Below, piece by piece: positions 33,543-43,821 of a DNA stretch of 64,000 bases; the first letter of the stretch is position 1, and each line of letters opens with the position of its first letter. The DNA lies in contig JASGHF010000001.1 of the NCBI GenBank assembly GCA_047602465.1, positions 2,170,001-2,234,000 of the forward strand, given 5' to 3'. Source of the DNA: JADZAI01 sp047602465. GTDB taxonomy: Bacteria > Pseudomonadota > Alphaproteobacteria > Micropepsales > Micropepsaceae. The translations under genes were made by a program, and so were the position numbers. Below the pieces are notes generated by a model that was given only the letters and a program-made list of their open reading frames with translations, made no database searches and was not told the origin of the DNA.

Positions 33543-34559
33543 ATGACGCTGAAGCCCGATCCCGTCCTCGTCGAAGTGACCCGCGGCAAGCTGGTGGAGA
33601 GCCGGCACCGGGGCGCGGTCGCGGTGTGCGACGCTTCCGGGCGCGTGACCATGGCGCTGGGCGATATCGTCAGTCCGGTCTATCCGCGCTCGGCCTTCAA
33701 GATGCTGCAGGCTCTGCCGCTGGTGGAGAGCGGGGCGGCGGATGCCTTCCGCCTGACGGGCCAGGAATTGTCGCTCGCCTGCGCCTCGCATTCCGGCGAG
33801 GCGTTCCATGTGAAGGCGGCGGCCAGCATGCTGAAGAAGATCGGCTGCAAGGCGGATGATCTCGCCTGCGGGCCGCATCTGTCGCTGGGTCCGAAAGCCG
33901 CCGCAGCGATGCTGCGGGCCGGGACGAAGCCGACGCGGCTGCATAATAACTGTTCCGGCAAGCATGCCGGGTTCCTGTGCTGCGCGGTGCATGCGGGGCT
34001 GGACGTCAAAGGCTATGAGCGCGTCAGCCATCCGGTGCAGAAGGCGGCGCGGCGGGCGATCGGCGAGATGTGCGGCGTTGCGCCGGCGTCGATGCCGGTC
34101 GGGATCGATGGCTGCGCGGCGCCCAATTTCGCGATGCCGCTGAAGGCGCTGGCGACGGGGTTCGCGCGTCTCGCCGACCCGTCGCGGCTTGGCGAGGCGC
34201 GGCAGCAGGCGATCGCGCGGCTGATGCAGGCGGTCACCAGCTATCCGCTGTTTGAATCCGGCACCGGCCGCGAGGATGCGGTGGTGATGGCGGATGCCCT
34301 GCCCGGCACGATGACCAAGGTGGGCGCCGAAGGCGTGATGGCGGCGGCGATCCCGGCGCTGGGGCTGGGCGTCGCGGTGAAGGTGGAGGACGGCGCAGGC
34401 CGGGGCGCGGCGACGGCGATGGCCGCGCTGCTGGTGAAGCTGGGCGCATTGCCGGCGCGCAGCAAGGCGGCCAAAGCCTTCGTCAACGCGCCGGTGACGA
34501 ACTGGCGCGGCGATCTCTGCGGCGTGAAGCGGGCCGGGGCGGCCCTGGCGGCGCTTTAG
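33543..34559 (+). CDS. L-asparaginase II family protein
   Basis: 338 residues of the rhizobial-type asparaginase (PF06089). Signatures: VTRGKLVESRHRGAVAVCDA, YPRSAFKMLQALPLVE (SxxK), LACASHSGEAFHV, RLHNNCSGKHAGFLCCAVHA, MPVGIDGCAAPNFAMPLKAL and DALPGTMTKVGAEGV. This group uses paired SxxK motifs and hydrolyses asparagine to aspartate. Single gene; its stop overlaps that of the converging small gene by four bases. Confidence 0.92.
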   Translation: MTLKPDPVLVEVTRGKLVESRHRGAVAVCDASGRVTMALGDIVSPVYPRSAFKMLQALPLVESGAADAFRLTGQELSLACASHSGEAFHVKAAASMLKKIGCKADDLACGPHLSLGPKAAAAMLRAGTKPTRLHNNCSGKHAGFLCCAVHAGLDVKGYERVSHPVQKAARRAIGEMCGVAPASMPVGIDGCAAPNFAMPLKALATGFARLADPSRLGEARQQAIARLMQAVTSYPLFESGTGREDAVVMADALPGTMTKVGAEGVMAAAIPALGLGVAVKVEDGAGRGAATAMAALLVKLGALPARSKAAKAFVNAPVTNWRGDLCGVKRAGAALAAL

Positions 34560-34909
34560 GGCGCGGGCGTCGCCTCGGGCGCGGCATCCTTCGCGTCATC
34601 CTTCTCGATATAGGTCACGCTCTTGGCGATGCAGGTCTGCGGAAAGCCCGTGGAGTCGGAGAATTTCAGCGTGTCGCCCGCGCCGAAGCAGCTGCTGTGC
34701 GAAACGGCGGCGACATCAAGCGCGGTGTCGAGACCGATGCACGGACCCATCAATTCGACATGCCAGTTCCGGCTGCCGGCGGTGAGCGTCACCGAGTCGC
34801 GTTCGGCGTCGCGGAACCCGTCGATCTGGTCGGCGATCAGGCAGCGCTCGGCCGCCAGAGCGGGCGCGGCCAGCAGGACGGCGAGGGTGAAGGTGGCGAT
34901 GCGTTTCAT
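34556..34909 (-). CDS. Small secreted DUF6491-like protein
   Basis: 117 residues from ATG at 34909; signal peptide MKRIATFTLAVLLAAPALA. The mature part (RCLIADQIDGFRDAERDSVT, SRNWHVELMGPCIGLDTALD, SSCFGAGDTLKFSD) has paired cysteines and the L-x-G-P-C-x-x-L pattern I associate with DUF6491. Function unknown. The protein ends with an Asp/Ala/Pro tail. Convergent with asparaginase. Confidence 0.65.
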   Translation of the reverse strand: MKRIATFTLAVLLAAPALAAERCLIADQIDGFRDAERDSVTLTAGSRNWHVELMGPCIGLDTALDVAAVSHSSCFGAGDTLKFSDSTGFPQTCIAKSVTYIEKDDAKDAAPEATPAP

Positions 34910-35063
34910 GTGTTCGGGCCTTTTCGATATCCCCGCCGGGCATCCTAACCGATAACGCGGCGACAGGCGATTTCGTCCTGCGCCGAGCATTGCCGGGGCC
35001 GCCCCGCGCCGCCTAGGGTGCGGCCATCGACATTCAAAATAACGAGAGCTGGAGGAAACCGAC

Positions 35064-36062
<999 letters not shown>

Positions 36063-36095
36063 CAGGCCGGCGCAGCTTCTCCGGCGTCCGTCATT

Positions 36096-36120
36096 TGCGT
36101 AATTTGTGTAAATCTACGCA
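36096..36120. promoter_or_regulatory. TGCGTA-N13-TACGCA inverted repeat upstream of MHYT kinase
   Basis: Perfect 6-bp inverted repeat in an AT-rich patch, about 110 bases before the kinase start. Its left half extends as GCGTAATTTGTGTAAA, closely matching elements before the chemotaxis genes (54214 and 57797). Confidence 0.5.
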
Positions 36121-36227
36121 AAAATGCGTGGATTTGGCTTGCTTTACGAAGCGAGTCTTAAGTTGCGGCGCGAAAACGCCATTCTGGGCTTAGCTGGAAC
36201 TTCAGCCATGTGCGGTATTTCTGCCCT

Positions 36228-37790
36228 ATGCTTGAAGTGCTTTCCTGCATCGGCGCCGAACATGACTTGAAGCTTGTCGCTCTGGCGGCGCTGGTCTGCC
36301 TGTTCGCCTGCTACACGACGGCCGAGCTGCTGAGCCGCGCCCGCGATACGGCGGGACGCAAACAGATGGGCTGGGTTCTGACCGCCGGTACGGTGGCGGG
36401 CTGCGGCATCTGGGCGACCCATTTCGTCGCCATGCTGGCGTTCAAGAGCGCGCTGCCGATTTCCTATGATGTCGCGCTGACGGCGCTGTCGATCCTTGCG
36501 GCGGTCGTGATCGCGGCTGCGGGTTTCACGGTCGCATTGAAGACCCGCTTCCGCCTGCTGGGCGGCGCGATCACCGGCGCCGCGGTGGCGACGATGCATT
36601 TTCTGGGCATGGAGGCGCTGCGCGGTCCGGTGACCGTGCAGTGGGAGGCGGACTATGTCGCCGCCTCGCTGGTGGCGGGGATCACCCTGTCGGCGCTGGC
36701 GCTGAGCGCGGCGCTGAAAGCGCGGACGGCCTCTGCGACGGTCGGCGCTGCGGCGCTGATGACGTTCGGCATCTGCGCGATGCATTTCACGGCGATGACC
36801 GCCGTCACGCTGACGCCCATCGCGGGCGAGGCGGAGACGAGCAATGCGGTGGCGCCGACCTCGCTCGCCGTCGCGGTGGCGGCGGTCGCGATGCTGGTGA
36901 TCGGGCTTGGCGCGGTCGCGACGATGATGAAGCATCATCGCGACGAGCGCGCCCAGGGCGAAGAGCTGCGCGGGCATGTCGCCGCGCTGGAGGCCGCGAA
37001 GAGCGATCTGGAAACGACCTCGCGCGAACTGGAGGCGGCGCTGCGCGATGCGGCGCGCGGCAGCGAGGCGAAGTCGCGCTTCCTGGCCGGGATGAGCCAT
37101 GAACTGAGGACGCCGCTGAATGCGATCATCGGCTATTCGGAGTTCATGAGCCTGCAGCCCTTCGGGCCGATCGGGAATGCGCGCTATCTTGAGTATGTCG
37201 GCGATATCCGGAAGAGCGGCGGGCATCTGCTGGCGTTGATCAACGATGTGCTGGATCTGGCGCGGCTGGATGCCGGGCATGTCGAGCTGCTGGACGATAC
37301 GCTGGATATCGGCGAGCTGATCGAGTCCTCGATCAGCCTCGTCGCGCCGCAGGCGCTGAAGGGCGGCGTGACGGTGGAGGCCGACGCGGCGAACGCGGCG
37401 CTGAGCGTGCGCGCCGACGAGCGGCGGCTGAAGCAGGTGCTGGTGAACCTGCTCTCGAACGCGGTGAAGTTCACGCCGCCCGAGGGCCGGGTGAGGGTGA
37501 GCGTGCGTGAATGCGACGGCGGCGCCATCATCGCGGTCAGCGATGACGGGATCGGGATGCGGCCAGAGGACATTCCCGTGGCGCTGGACCGTTTCGGCCA
37601 GGTGGAGAGCGCCATGGCGCGCAGATATCACGGCACGGGCCTGGGCCTGCCGCTGGCACGCGAGCTGATCGAGAACCATGGCGGGACGCTGACCATCGAG
37701 AGCGTCTTCGGCGAAGGCACCACCGTGACGGTGACGCTGCCGCAGGACCGGGTGCTGCCGTCCGGGGCCGGTCTGGTCCGCGCGGCCTGA
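36228..37790 (+). CDS. MHYT-domain sensor histidine kinase
   Basis: 520 residues; the ATG at 36228 is preferred to a GTG 18 bases upstream because MLEVLSCIGAEHDLKLVALA is the family's opening. Seven membrane helices carry the MHYT repeats ATHFVAM, ATMHFLGMEAL and AMHFTAM, thought to bind a metal and sense O2, CO or NO. A coiled-coil linker leads to HisKA (FLAGMSHELRTPLNAIIGYS, phospho-His) and HATPase (NLLSNAVKFTP, DDGIGM, GTGLGLPLA). No response regulator gene is adjacent, so the partner is elsewhere. Confidence 0.92.
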   Translation: MLEVLSCIGAEHDLKLVALAALVCLFACYTTAELLSRARDTAGRKQMGWVLTAGTVAGCGIWATHFVAMLAFKSALPISYDVALTALSILAAVVIAAAGFTVALKTRFRLLGGAITGAAVATMHFLGMEALRGPVTVQWEADYVAASLVAGITLSALALSAALKARTASATVGAAALMTFGICAMHFTAMTAVTLTPIAGEAETSNAVAPTSLAVAVAAVAMLVIGLGAVATMMKHHRDERAQGEELRGHVAALEAAKSDLETTSRELEAALRDAARGSEAKSRFLAGMSHELRTPLNAIIGYSEFMSLQPFGPIGNARYLEYVGDIRKSGGHLLALINDVLDLARLDAGHVELLDDTLDIGELIESSISLVAPQALKGGVTVEADAANAALSVRADERRLKQVLVNLLSNAVKFTPPEGRVRVSVRECDGGAIIAVSDDGIGMRPEDIPVALDRFGQVESAMARRYHGTGLGLPLARELIENHGGTLTIESVFGEGTTVTVTLPQDRVLPSGAGLVRAA

Positions 37791-37826
37791 GGTTCCCAAA
37801 GATTCAAGGGGATCTGAAAAAGCGAA

Positions 37827-37852
37827 AGGCCCGGGAGGGGGTTCCCGGGCCT
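37827..37852. terminator. Bidirectional terminator
   Basis: AGGCCCGGGA and TCCCGGGCCT form a perfect 10-bp stem over a 6-base loop. CTCTCTT follows on the plus strand; on the minus strand TTCGCTTTTT follows. It can serve the kinase gene and the small minus-strand gene at 37881. Confidence 0.8.
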
Positions 37853-37880
37853 CTCTTATGTCTGGCGCTTCCGCCCCGTC

Positions 37881-37994
37881 TCAGTACATCCGCTTGAACA
37901 GATGGACCAGGAAACGGAAGGGGTTTTCGGCGGACACGACAGATGAGGGCTTCTCATCCCGCGCCGCGAAGACATGGCCGTATGCACGAAACAT
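37881..37994 (-). CDS. Small 37-residue protein
   Basis: ATG at 37994 preceded by GGAGAGACCC, an excellent ribosome-binding site. The product starts MFRAYGHVFAARDEKPSSVV and ends FRFLVHLFKRMY, an amphipathic basic C-terminus. A terminator with a minus-strand T run lies 28 bases beyond the stop. No family recognised. Confidence 0.5.
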   Translation of the reverse strand: MFRAYGHVFAARDEKPSSVVSAENPFRFLVHLFKRMY

Positions 37995-38093
37995 GGGTCT
38001 CTCCACGGGTTGGGTTTCAAACTCGTTCGCGAGCCATTTGCTTGCGATGACGGTGATATAGGGGAGGCCCCCTCATTATGACAAACGATCAGT

Positions 38094-38112
38094 TCTCATT
38101 CGATATATGAGA
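38094..38112. promoter_or_regulatory. Possible LysR-type operator
   Basis: TCTCAT at 38094-38099 and ATGAGA at 38107-38112 form an inverted repeat with a 7-base spacer, 80-100 bases before the lysR-type start. This is the size and place expected for an autoregulatory LysR recognition site. Confidence 0.4.
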
Positions 38113-38194
38113 GAAATTGATGTATGATCACCCCTGACGCTGGGTGAGGGGAACCCGATTTCCGCGGGTTTCCAAGGGTTTTTGAGGGGCCGTC

Positions 38195-39097
38195 ATGAGC
38201 CGCAAGCTGCCGCCGCTGAACGCGCTGAGGGCCTTTGAAGCCGCCGCCCGGCTGAAAAGCGTGTCGAAGGCGGCCGATGAGCTGTCGGTGACGCAAGGGG
38301 CGGTGTCGCACCAGATCAAGCAGCTGGAGGACTGGGCGCAGATCGAGCTGCTGCGGCGGTCGGGCCGGGGGATCGCGCTGACCGATGCGGGCGAGCGCTA
38401 TGCCAATGCCCTGTCGCCCGCCCTCGATCAGATGGATGCCGCGACCCGGCGCCTGCTGGCGTCGGACCCGCGCAAGGGCTGGCTGACGGTGTCGACCATG
38501 CCGTCCTTCGCCGCCAAATGGCTGGTGCCGCGTCTGCCGGCGTTCCGGGCGCGGCATCCCGAAATCGACGTGTGGCTGTCGACCTGGTGGAATTTCGGCG
38601 AGGACGAGGATTTGTCGGCCTTCACCGACAGCGAGGTCGACATGGCGATCCTCTATGGCCGGGGCGAATGGCAGGGTGTGTCGGCCACGTTCATGATGGA
38701 CGAGGAGCTGTTTCCGGTATGCGCGCCAGCCTATGCGGCGCAGATGAACCTGACATCGCCGGAAGACCTGAAGCGCGCCACGCTGCTGCATGACGAGATG
38801 CGGCAGGACTGGCGGCTGTGGCTGAAGGCGGCGGGCGTGAACGGGATCGAGCCGGAGCGCGGGCCGGGCTTCGACGACAGCGCGTTGCTGATCCAGGCGG
38901 CGATGGCGGGGATGGGCGTGGCGCTGGGGCGCTCGGCGCTGGTGAAGGCCGATCTCGATGCCGGGCTGCTGATCGCGCCGTTCGCCCTGAAGCTGGATGC
39001 CGATCTCGACTATTATGTCGTCAGCCGGCCGGGGACGGAGAACCTGCCCAAGATCAAACTGTTCCGCGACTGGCTGATCGAGAGCGCCGCCGTCTGA
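38195..39097 (+). CDS. LysR-family regulator (GcvA-like)
   Basis: 300 residues. HTH: LPPLNALRAFEAAARLKSVS then KAADELSVTQGAVSHQIKQL, the opening of the GcvA/AmpR subgroup. The effector domain (PSFAAKWLVPRLPAFRARHP, GRGEWQGVSATFMMDEELFP, GMGVALGRSALV) is standard. The 80-base upstream spacing and the operator-like repeat suggest autoregulation. Target unknown; the next gene (secreted HExxH protein) is on the same strand 61 bases on and could be a target. Confidence 0.9.
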   Translation: MSRKLPPLNALRAFEAAARLKSVSKAADELSVTQGAVSHQIKQLEDWAQIELLRRSGRGIALTDAGERYANALSPALDQMDAATRRLLASDPRKGWLTVSTMPSFAAKWLVPRLPAFRARHPEIDVWLSTWWNFGEDEDLSAFTDSEVDMAILYGRGEWQGVSATFMMDEELFPVCAPAYAAQMNLTSPEDLKRATLLHDEMRQDWRLWLKAAGVNGIEPERGPGFDDSALLIQAAMAGMGVALGRSALVKADLDAGLLIAPFALKLDADLDYYVVSRPGTENLPKIKLFRDWLIESAAV

Positions 39098-39158
39098 TTT
39101 CGGCTGCGGCCAGAGCGCGCATTGACCGCGTGCGGGGGCGCAAAGTCTGCTCCGGCGC

Positions 39159-40856
39159 ATGACCCTTCGCCTGTTTCTGATCGCCGTCGCCTTCGCCCTT
39201 CTGACGCCGGCGCAGGCGGCGCCGCCTTTGGCGGACTGCTCCACGGCCGCGTTCGGGTTGGCGTCGGCCGGAGCGGATGCGGGCTGGTCGTGCGAGGAGC
39301 TGGGCCGGCGCGAGGTTGCGGCCGGCGGCGGCGTCATCGTCCGCGTCCTTCATGACGCGACCACCGACGCCAATCTGGTGAAGCAGCATGGCGAGGTGTT
39401 GCTGGAGGCCGCCGTGCAGGCGCTCGGCGTCTATCGCGACTCCGGCGTGCCGTTCACGTTCAACAATATCTCGATCGTGCTGATCGATCCGGCGAACACC
39501 GGAAAGCTGAAATGGTCGGAGCGGATCGGCGACCATGCGGCCGATGCGTCCGCGCTGACCTATCCGACCGACTGCATCGTCCGGTTCGAGCCGACCATGC
39601 AGGACGGCAGCGTCGCGGACGGCCCCATCGCCACCATGCAGTTCACGGTCGCGCATGAAGTGTTCCATTGCGTGCAAGGGTGGAGCTTCACCGACGCCTA
39701 CAAGCTCCATCGCAAGGGCGCGGACTGGTGGGTGGAGGGATCGGCCGAGTTCTTCGCGCATCTGGCGTTTGAATCGCCCGAGATCGCCAAGGTCTGGGGC
39801 GACATGTTCAAGGCGGACTGGCCGCAGAGCGAACCTCTGACGCGGATGAAATACGCCGCCTTCGTCTTCTTCGCCTGGCTGTGGGGCGAAGGGCCGGATG
39901 CGATGGCGGGCTTCTTCGCCGGTCTCAACTCATCCTATGAAGGCGAGGAGGCGCAGCAGAACGCGCTGCGCAAGGCGGTTTCGGACGAGCAGCTGACGCA
40001 TTTCGTCGAGGCCTATATGGGCAGCGGGATTTCGCTGCCCAAGGGGACGGCGCGCTTCCAGGGAACATGGGACGAGAGCCAGACGATCCAGGGCGACAGC
40101 GAGCTGAGCTATGAGTCGCTGCCGTTCCAGATCGAGGTGGACGATCTCAATTTCAAAAGCGGCGTCTACAACGTTTTCGGCAACGGGGCGCTGGACTGGA
40201 GCATCAGGATCGACGGCGGCGACTGGCAGCCCTTCGATCCGATGCAGGAGATCGACGCCTGCGACAAGACGGTGAACGTGAAGGTCGCGCGGCTGCGCGT
40301 GAACAGAGAGCGGGCCAAGATCAGCGTGACGCGGCAGCCCAAGGGCTGCGAGCCTTGCCTGACGCTTGAGAAGAAGGAGCAGTGCTTCGTGGGGACATGG
40401 AAGCTGTCGGATCAAGCGATCCTCGACATGCTGACCGGATGGACCAGGAACAAGACGATGACGTGGGACACCTCGAGCGGCGAGGCGTTCATCAAGTTCG
40501 ACAAGGACGGCAGGATGTTCATGCAGTTCGCCGATTTCACGATCGGCGGCACGGACACGCGCCAGGTCAACGAACGCGAAATGACCACGATCATGACCGT
40601 GCATATCGACGGGATCGACGAGAGCCGCTGGACGTCAGGCGGCGGCCGGCTGGCGAGCTGCAAGGAGAGCGAGCAGATCGAACTGACATCGACGGTGGAG
40701 ATCGTCGACATCGCCAAAACGTCGATGACGCATACGGGCCTGATGGGCAACCAGACATTCGCCGCCCAGTGTTCGGGCAGCGAACTGATCCTCGTCTATG
40801 AAGGCGATGTCGGCGACCACGAGAAGCCGTACTGGACGGCGACCCGCGTGAAGTAG
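39159..40856 (+). CDS. Secreted HExxH (gluzincin-like) metallopeptidase candidate
   Basis: 565 residues with a signal peptide (1-20, ending TPAQA). A zinc motif sits at 166-170 in FTVAHEVFHCVQGW, and the downstream WWVEGSAEFFAHLAFES (Glu193 or Glu197) supplies the third ligand in the way of gluzincin metallopeptidases. The C-terminal 250 residues are beta-rich, with several cysteines (CEPCLTLEKKEQC), a lipocalin-like stretch FVGTWKLSDQAILDMLTGWT and GEAFIKFDKDGRMFMQF. I know no named family with this domain order. Probably periplasmic or extracellular; substrate unknown. Confidence 0.75.
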   Translation: MTLRLFLIAVAFALLTPAQAAPPLADCSTAAFGLASAGADAGWSCEELGRREVAAGGGVIVRVLHDATTDANLVKQHGEVLLEAAVQALGVYRDSGVPFTFNNISIVLIDPANTGKLKWSERIGDHAADASALTYPTDCIVRFEPTMQDGSVADGPIATMQFTVAHEVFHCVQGWSFTDAYKLHRKGADWWVEGSAEFFAHLAFESPEIAKVWGDMFKADWPQSEPLTRMKYAAFVFFAWLWGEGPDAMAGFFAGLNSSYEGEEAQQNALRKAVSDEQLTHFVEAYMGSGISLPKGTARFQGTWDESQTIQGDSELSYESLPFQIEVDDLNFKSGVYNVFGNGALDWSIRIDGGDWQPFDPMQEIDACDKTVNVKVARLRVNRERAKISVTRQPKGCEPCLTLEKKEQCFVGTWKLSDQAILDMLTGWTRNKTMTWDTSSGEAFIKFDKDGRMFMQFADFTIGGTDTRQVNEREMTTIMTVHIDGIDESRWTSGGGRLASCKESEQIELTSTVEIVDIAKTSMTHTGLMGNQTFAAQCSGSELILVYEGDVGDHEKPYWTATRVK

Positions 40857-40859
40857 CCC

Positions 40860-41966
40860 TCAGGGCAGCGGGTCGAGCGCGCCGGTCATGCCGGTGGCTT
40901 CGTGGGGGCCGATGAACATCTGCTCCACGACGCCGATGCCCTTGTGCGTGCGGCCGCCGACATCCAGCTCCGCCGGCGAGATGGCCTGGATGTGGATGAA
41001 GCGCGGGTCGGAATCGTCGACCGTGGCGAGATCCAGCACCTCATGGGCGACGCCGAGCGGGCCGCGATCCATGCCGTGGCCCCATTCGGGATGGGTATAG
41101 CCGATGCCCTGCATGTAGAAATGCGTGGCCGTCCTGAAGCGGAGTTCGGCGTCGCCCTCATGGCTCTTCATCCTGATGGCGAGCGTCTCGATGCGGCGCG
41201 AGTTCGGCTTCCAGGTGTAGCGCGGGGTCACGTCCTCGTATTCGACGGCGGGCGTGTTGGACCCGCCGGCGCCTTCGACCACCGCGCGGCGGTTCCAGGG
41301 GCGGCCATGCTCGTCGTCATTGGTGTGGCAGAACGTGACCTGGCCGGGGAAGTTGGCCGGCGTCCAGAGCCAGAAGAACTGGCGCAGGCCGCCTTCAGCC
41401 GGGGGCTGGCTGTCGGCCTTGCCGACCGGGCGCACGCCCCATGAGCGGTCGCGCGTGCCGAAATATTCGTCCGGGTTCACGTCGATCTTCCGGCCCGCGA
41501 CGGTGATCTGGCCGGACCAGGCGCCGTTCTGGGTGAGGCGGGTGTAATCCATGAAGGCGCGCGTGCCGATGCGGCGCATGAAGCGCGGCTCCTCGATGGG
41601 CGCATGGCGGGTTTCGAGCGTGAGATTGGCGGCGAGGCCGCCCTCGTTCGGCGCGACGCGGATGCGGAGCTTCTTCAGCGGCTGGAGGATTTCGATGGAG
41701 AGCGGGCCGACGGTGAGGTCGAGCCGGTCGCCCTTCATGTGCTTGGAGACGCGCAAGGAGTGCTGCTTGCCGTCGACGATGACAGAGAAGGCGCCGTCCA
41801 TGATGTCGAGCTGGGGGTAAATGCCGAAGGCGACCGCGAAGAAGACCGAGCCGTCCGGCGACATGCCGTTGAAGAAGTAACGGTCGTAGAAATTGCGGTC
41901 GGTGCCGGCGAACGCGATGGGCTCGGGCGTCTGGTGCAGCGGATAGTCGTCGCCGGGCGTCAGCAT
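40860..41966 (-). CDS. CrtC/AttH-like protein of unknown function
   Basis: 368 residues, no signal peptide. Begins MLTPGDDYPLHQTPEPIAFA with FYDRYFFNGMSPDGSVFFAV, and has FGTRDRSWGVRPVGKAD in mid-protein, a pattern of the double beta-barrel (lipocalin-like) AttH/hydroxyneurosporene-dehydratase-type fold. Related uncharacterised genes occur in alphaproteobacteria that degrade terpenoids and steroids. Divergent from the GMC oxidoreductase (175-base shared promoter), which suggests a joint pathway (inference). Confidence 0.6.
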   Translation of the reverse strand: MLTPGDDYPLHQTPEPIAFAGTDRNFYDRYFFNGMSPDGSVFFAVAFGIYPQLDIMDGAFSVIVDGKQHSLRVSKHMKGDRLDLTVGPLSIEILQPLKKLRIRVAPNEGGLAANLTLETRHAPIEEPRFMRRIGTRAFMDYTRLTQNGAWSGQITVAGRKIDVNPDEYFGTRDRSWGVRPVGKADSQPPAEGGLRQFFWLWTPANFPGQVTFCHTNDDEHGRPWNRRAVVEGAGGSNTPAVEYEDVTPRYTWKPNSRRIETLAIRMKSHEGDAELRFRTATHFYMQGIGYTHPEWGHGMDRGPLGVAHEVLDLATVDDSDPRFIHIQAISPAELDVGGRTHKGIGVVEQMFIGPHEATGMTGALDPLP

Positions 41967-42141
41967 GGGATTTCCTCCTGAATATCGTTATGGCGGCGAT
42001 TGTTGACGATGCCGCGACAGGGCGCAATTCGGCACCGCCCCGGAAACGTGACGGAGGGGCAAGGGGATTGCGGTGGAAAAGCCGTGGAACTTGGCCTAAT
42101 GCCAAGCGGATACAGGCAATCCCGGGATACAGAGGCACGCC

Positions 42142-43809
42142 ATGGTGGAAACGGCCGCGAAGACTTTCGACTACATCATCATCGGTGCGGGTTCGGCAGG
42201 CTGCGTGCTGGCCAACCGCCTGTCGGCCGATCCCAATGTGACGGTCCTGCTTCTGGAGGCCGGGCCGCGCGACAAGTCGGTGATGATCCACATGCCGGCG
42301 GGCGTGGGGCAGCTGCTGTCCAAGCGCACCAAGTTCAACTGGTACTACGAGACCGAAGGCCAGACGCAGCTGGGCAACCGGCGCATGTACTGGCCGCGCG
42401 GCAAGACGCTGGGCGGATCGTCGTCGATGAACGGCATGATCTATATCCGCGGCCATGCGCGCGATTACGACCAGTGGCGTCAGCTGGGCCTTGAAGGCTG
42501 GGGCTGGGGCGATGTGCTGCCCTATTTCAAGCGGGCCGAGACGAACGAGAACGGCGGCGACGATTTCCACGGCGCGGACGGGCCGCTGCGCGTCTCCAAC
42601 GCCAAGTCGCGCCATCCGCTGTTCAAGACGCTGATCGAGGCGGGCCTGCAGGCCGGCCATCCCTATACCGCCGACTTCAACGGTTTCGCCCAGGAGGGCA
42701 TGGGGCCGTATCAGCTGACCATCCATGGCGGCCAGCGCTGGAGCGCAGCGCGCGGCTATCTGACGCCCGTGCTGTCGCGCCCGAACCTGACGGTCGAGAC
42801 CGAGGCGCTGACGACGCAGATCCTGATCGAGAACGGCAAGGCGACGGGCGTCGAATACGCGCAGAAGAAGAACAAGGTCGTCGCGCACGCTGCGCGCGAG
42901 GTGATCCTGTCGGGCGGCGCGGTGAACACGCCGCAGACCCTGCTGCTGTCGGGTATCGGGCCGGCGGAGTATCTGAAGAAGTTCGGCATCGCGGTGAAGG
43001 CCGACCTGCCGGGCGTCGGGCAGAACATGCAGGATCACCTGGACGTGCTGGTCCAGTATGAATCGACGCAGCCCGTCACGCTCTACAGCCAGATCGAAAG
43101 CCCGCTGGCGCAGATCAAGACCGGGCTGCAATACCTCATCTCGAAAAAGGGCGTCGGCACGCAGAACGGGCTGGAGAGCGGCGCGTTCCTGAAGAGCCGC
43201 CCCGATCTGGAGATCCCCGATCTGCAGCTGCATTTCGTCAATGCGCTGATGATGGATCACGGGCGCAAGAAGGCCGACCGGCACGGCTTCACGCTGCATG
43301 TCTGCCAGCTGCGTCCGGCGTCGAAGGGCTATATCGCGCTGAAGAACACCGATCCGTTCTCGCCGCCGCTGATCCAGCCGAACTACCTGACCGTGCAGAG
43401 CGATCGCGAGGCGCTGCGCGCCGGCGTGAAGATCGCGCGGAAGATTTTCGCGCAGGGCGCGTTCGATCCGTATCGCGGGCCGGAAGTGAATCCCGGCGCG
43501 CATATCCAGAGCGACGCCGAGATCGACGCCTGGATCAACCGCACGGCCGAGACGATCTATCACCCGGTCGGCACCGCCAAGATGGGCACCGACCCACAAG
43601 CGGTGGTGGACGCGCAGCTGAAGGTGCGCGGCATCGAGGGCCTGCGCGTCGTCGACGCTTCGGTGATGCCGACGCTGGTCGGCGGCAACACCAACGCGCC
43701 GACCATCATGATCGCGGAGAAGGCGTCCGACATGATCCTGGGGCGGAACGCTTTACCCTCTGAAAACGTCAATGTGGCAGAAGACCGTGCGGAATCCCGC
43801 GCGGCGTGA
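42142..43809 (+). CDS. GMC-family FAD oxidoreductase (choline dehydrogenase-like)
   Basis: 555 residues. FAD dinucleotide motif DYIIIGAGSAGCVLANRLSA, GMC signature PRGKTLGGSSSMNGMIYIRG, second signature GAVNTPQTLLLSGIGPAEYL and a C-terminal active site (YHPVGTAKMG, NTNAPTIMIAEKASDMI) with the catalytic His in YHPVG. It should oxidise a primary or aliphatic alcohol. BetA itself is close, but no choline or betaine genes are nearby, so the substrate is left open. Confidence 0.92.
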   Translation: MVETAAKTFDYIIIGAGSAGCVLANRLSADPNVTVLLLEAGPRDKSVMIHMPAGVGQLLSKRTKFNWYYETEGQTQLGNRRMYWPRGKTLGGSSSMNGMIYIRGHARDYDQWRQLGLEGWGWGDVLPYFKRAETNENGGDDFHGADGPLRVSNAKSRHPLFKTLIEAGLQAGHPYTADFNGFAQEGMGPYQLTIHGGQRWSAARGYLTPVLSRPNLTVETEALTTQILIENGKATGVEYAQKKNKVVAHAAREVILSGGAVNTPQTLLLSGIGPAEYLKKFGIAVKADLPGVGQNMQDHLDVLVQYESTQPVTLYSQIESPLAQIKTGLQYLISKKGVGTQNGLESGAFLKSRPDLEIPDLQLHFVNALMMDHGRKKADRHGFTLHVCQLRPASKGYIALKNTDPFSPPLIQPNYLTVQSDREALRAGVKIARKIFAQGAFDPYRGPEVNPGAHIQSDAEIDAWINRTAETIYHPVGTAKMGTDPQAVVDAQLKVRGIEGLRVVDASVMPTLVGGNTNAPTIMIAEKASDMILGRNALPSENVNVAEDRAESRAA

Positions 43810-43821
43810 AGGACAGGTAAG

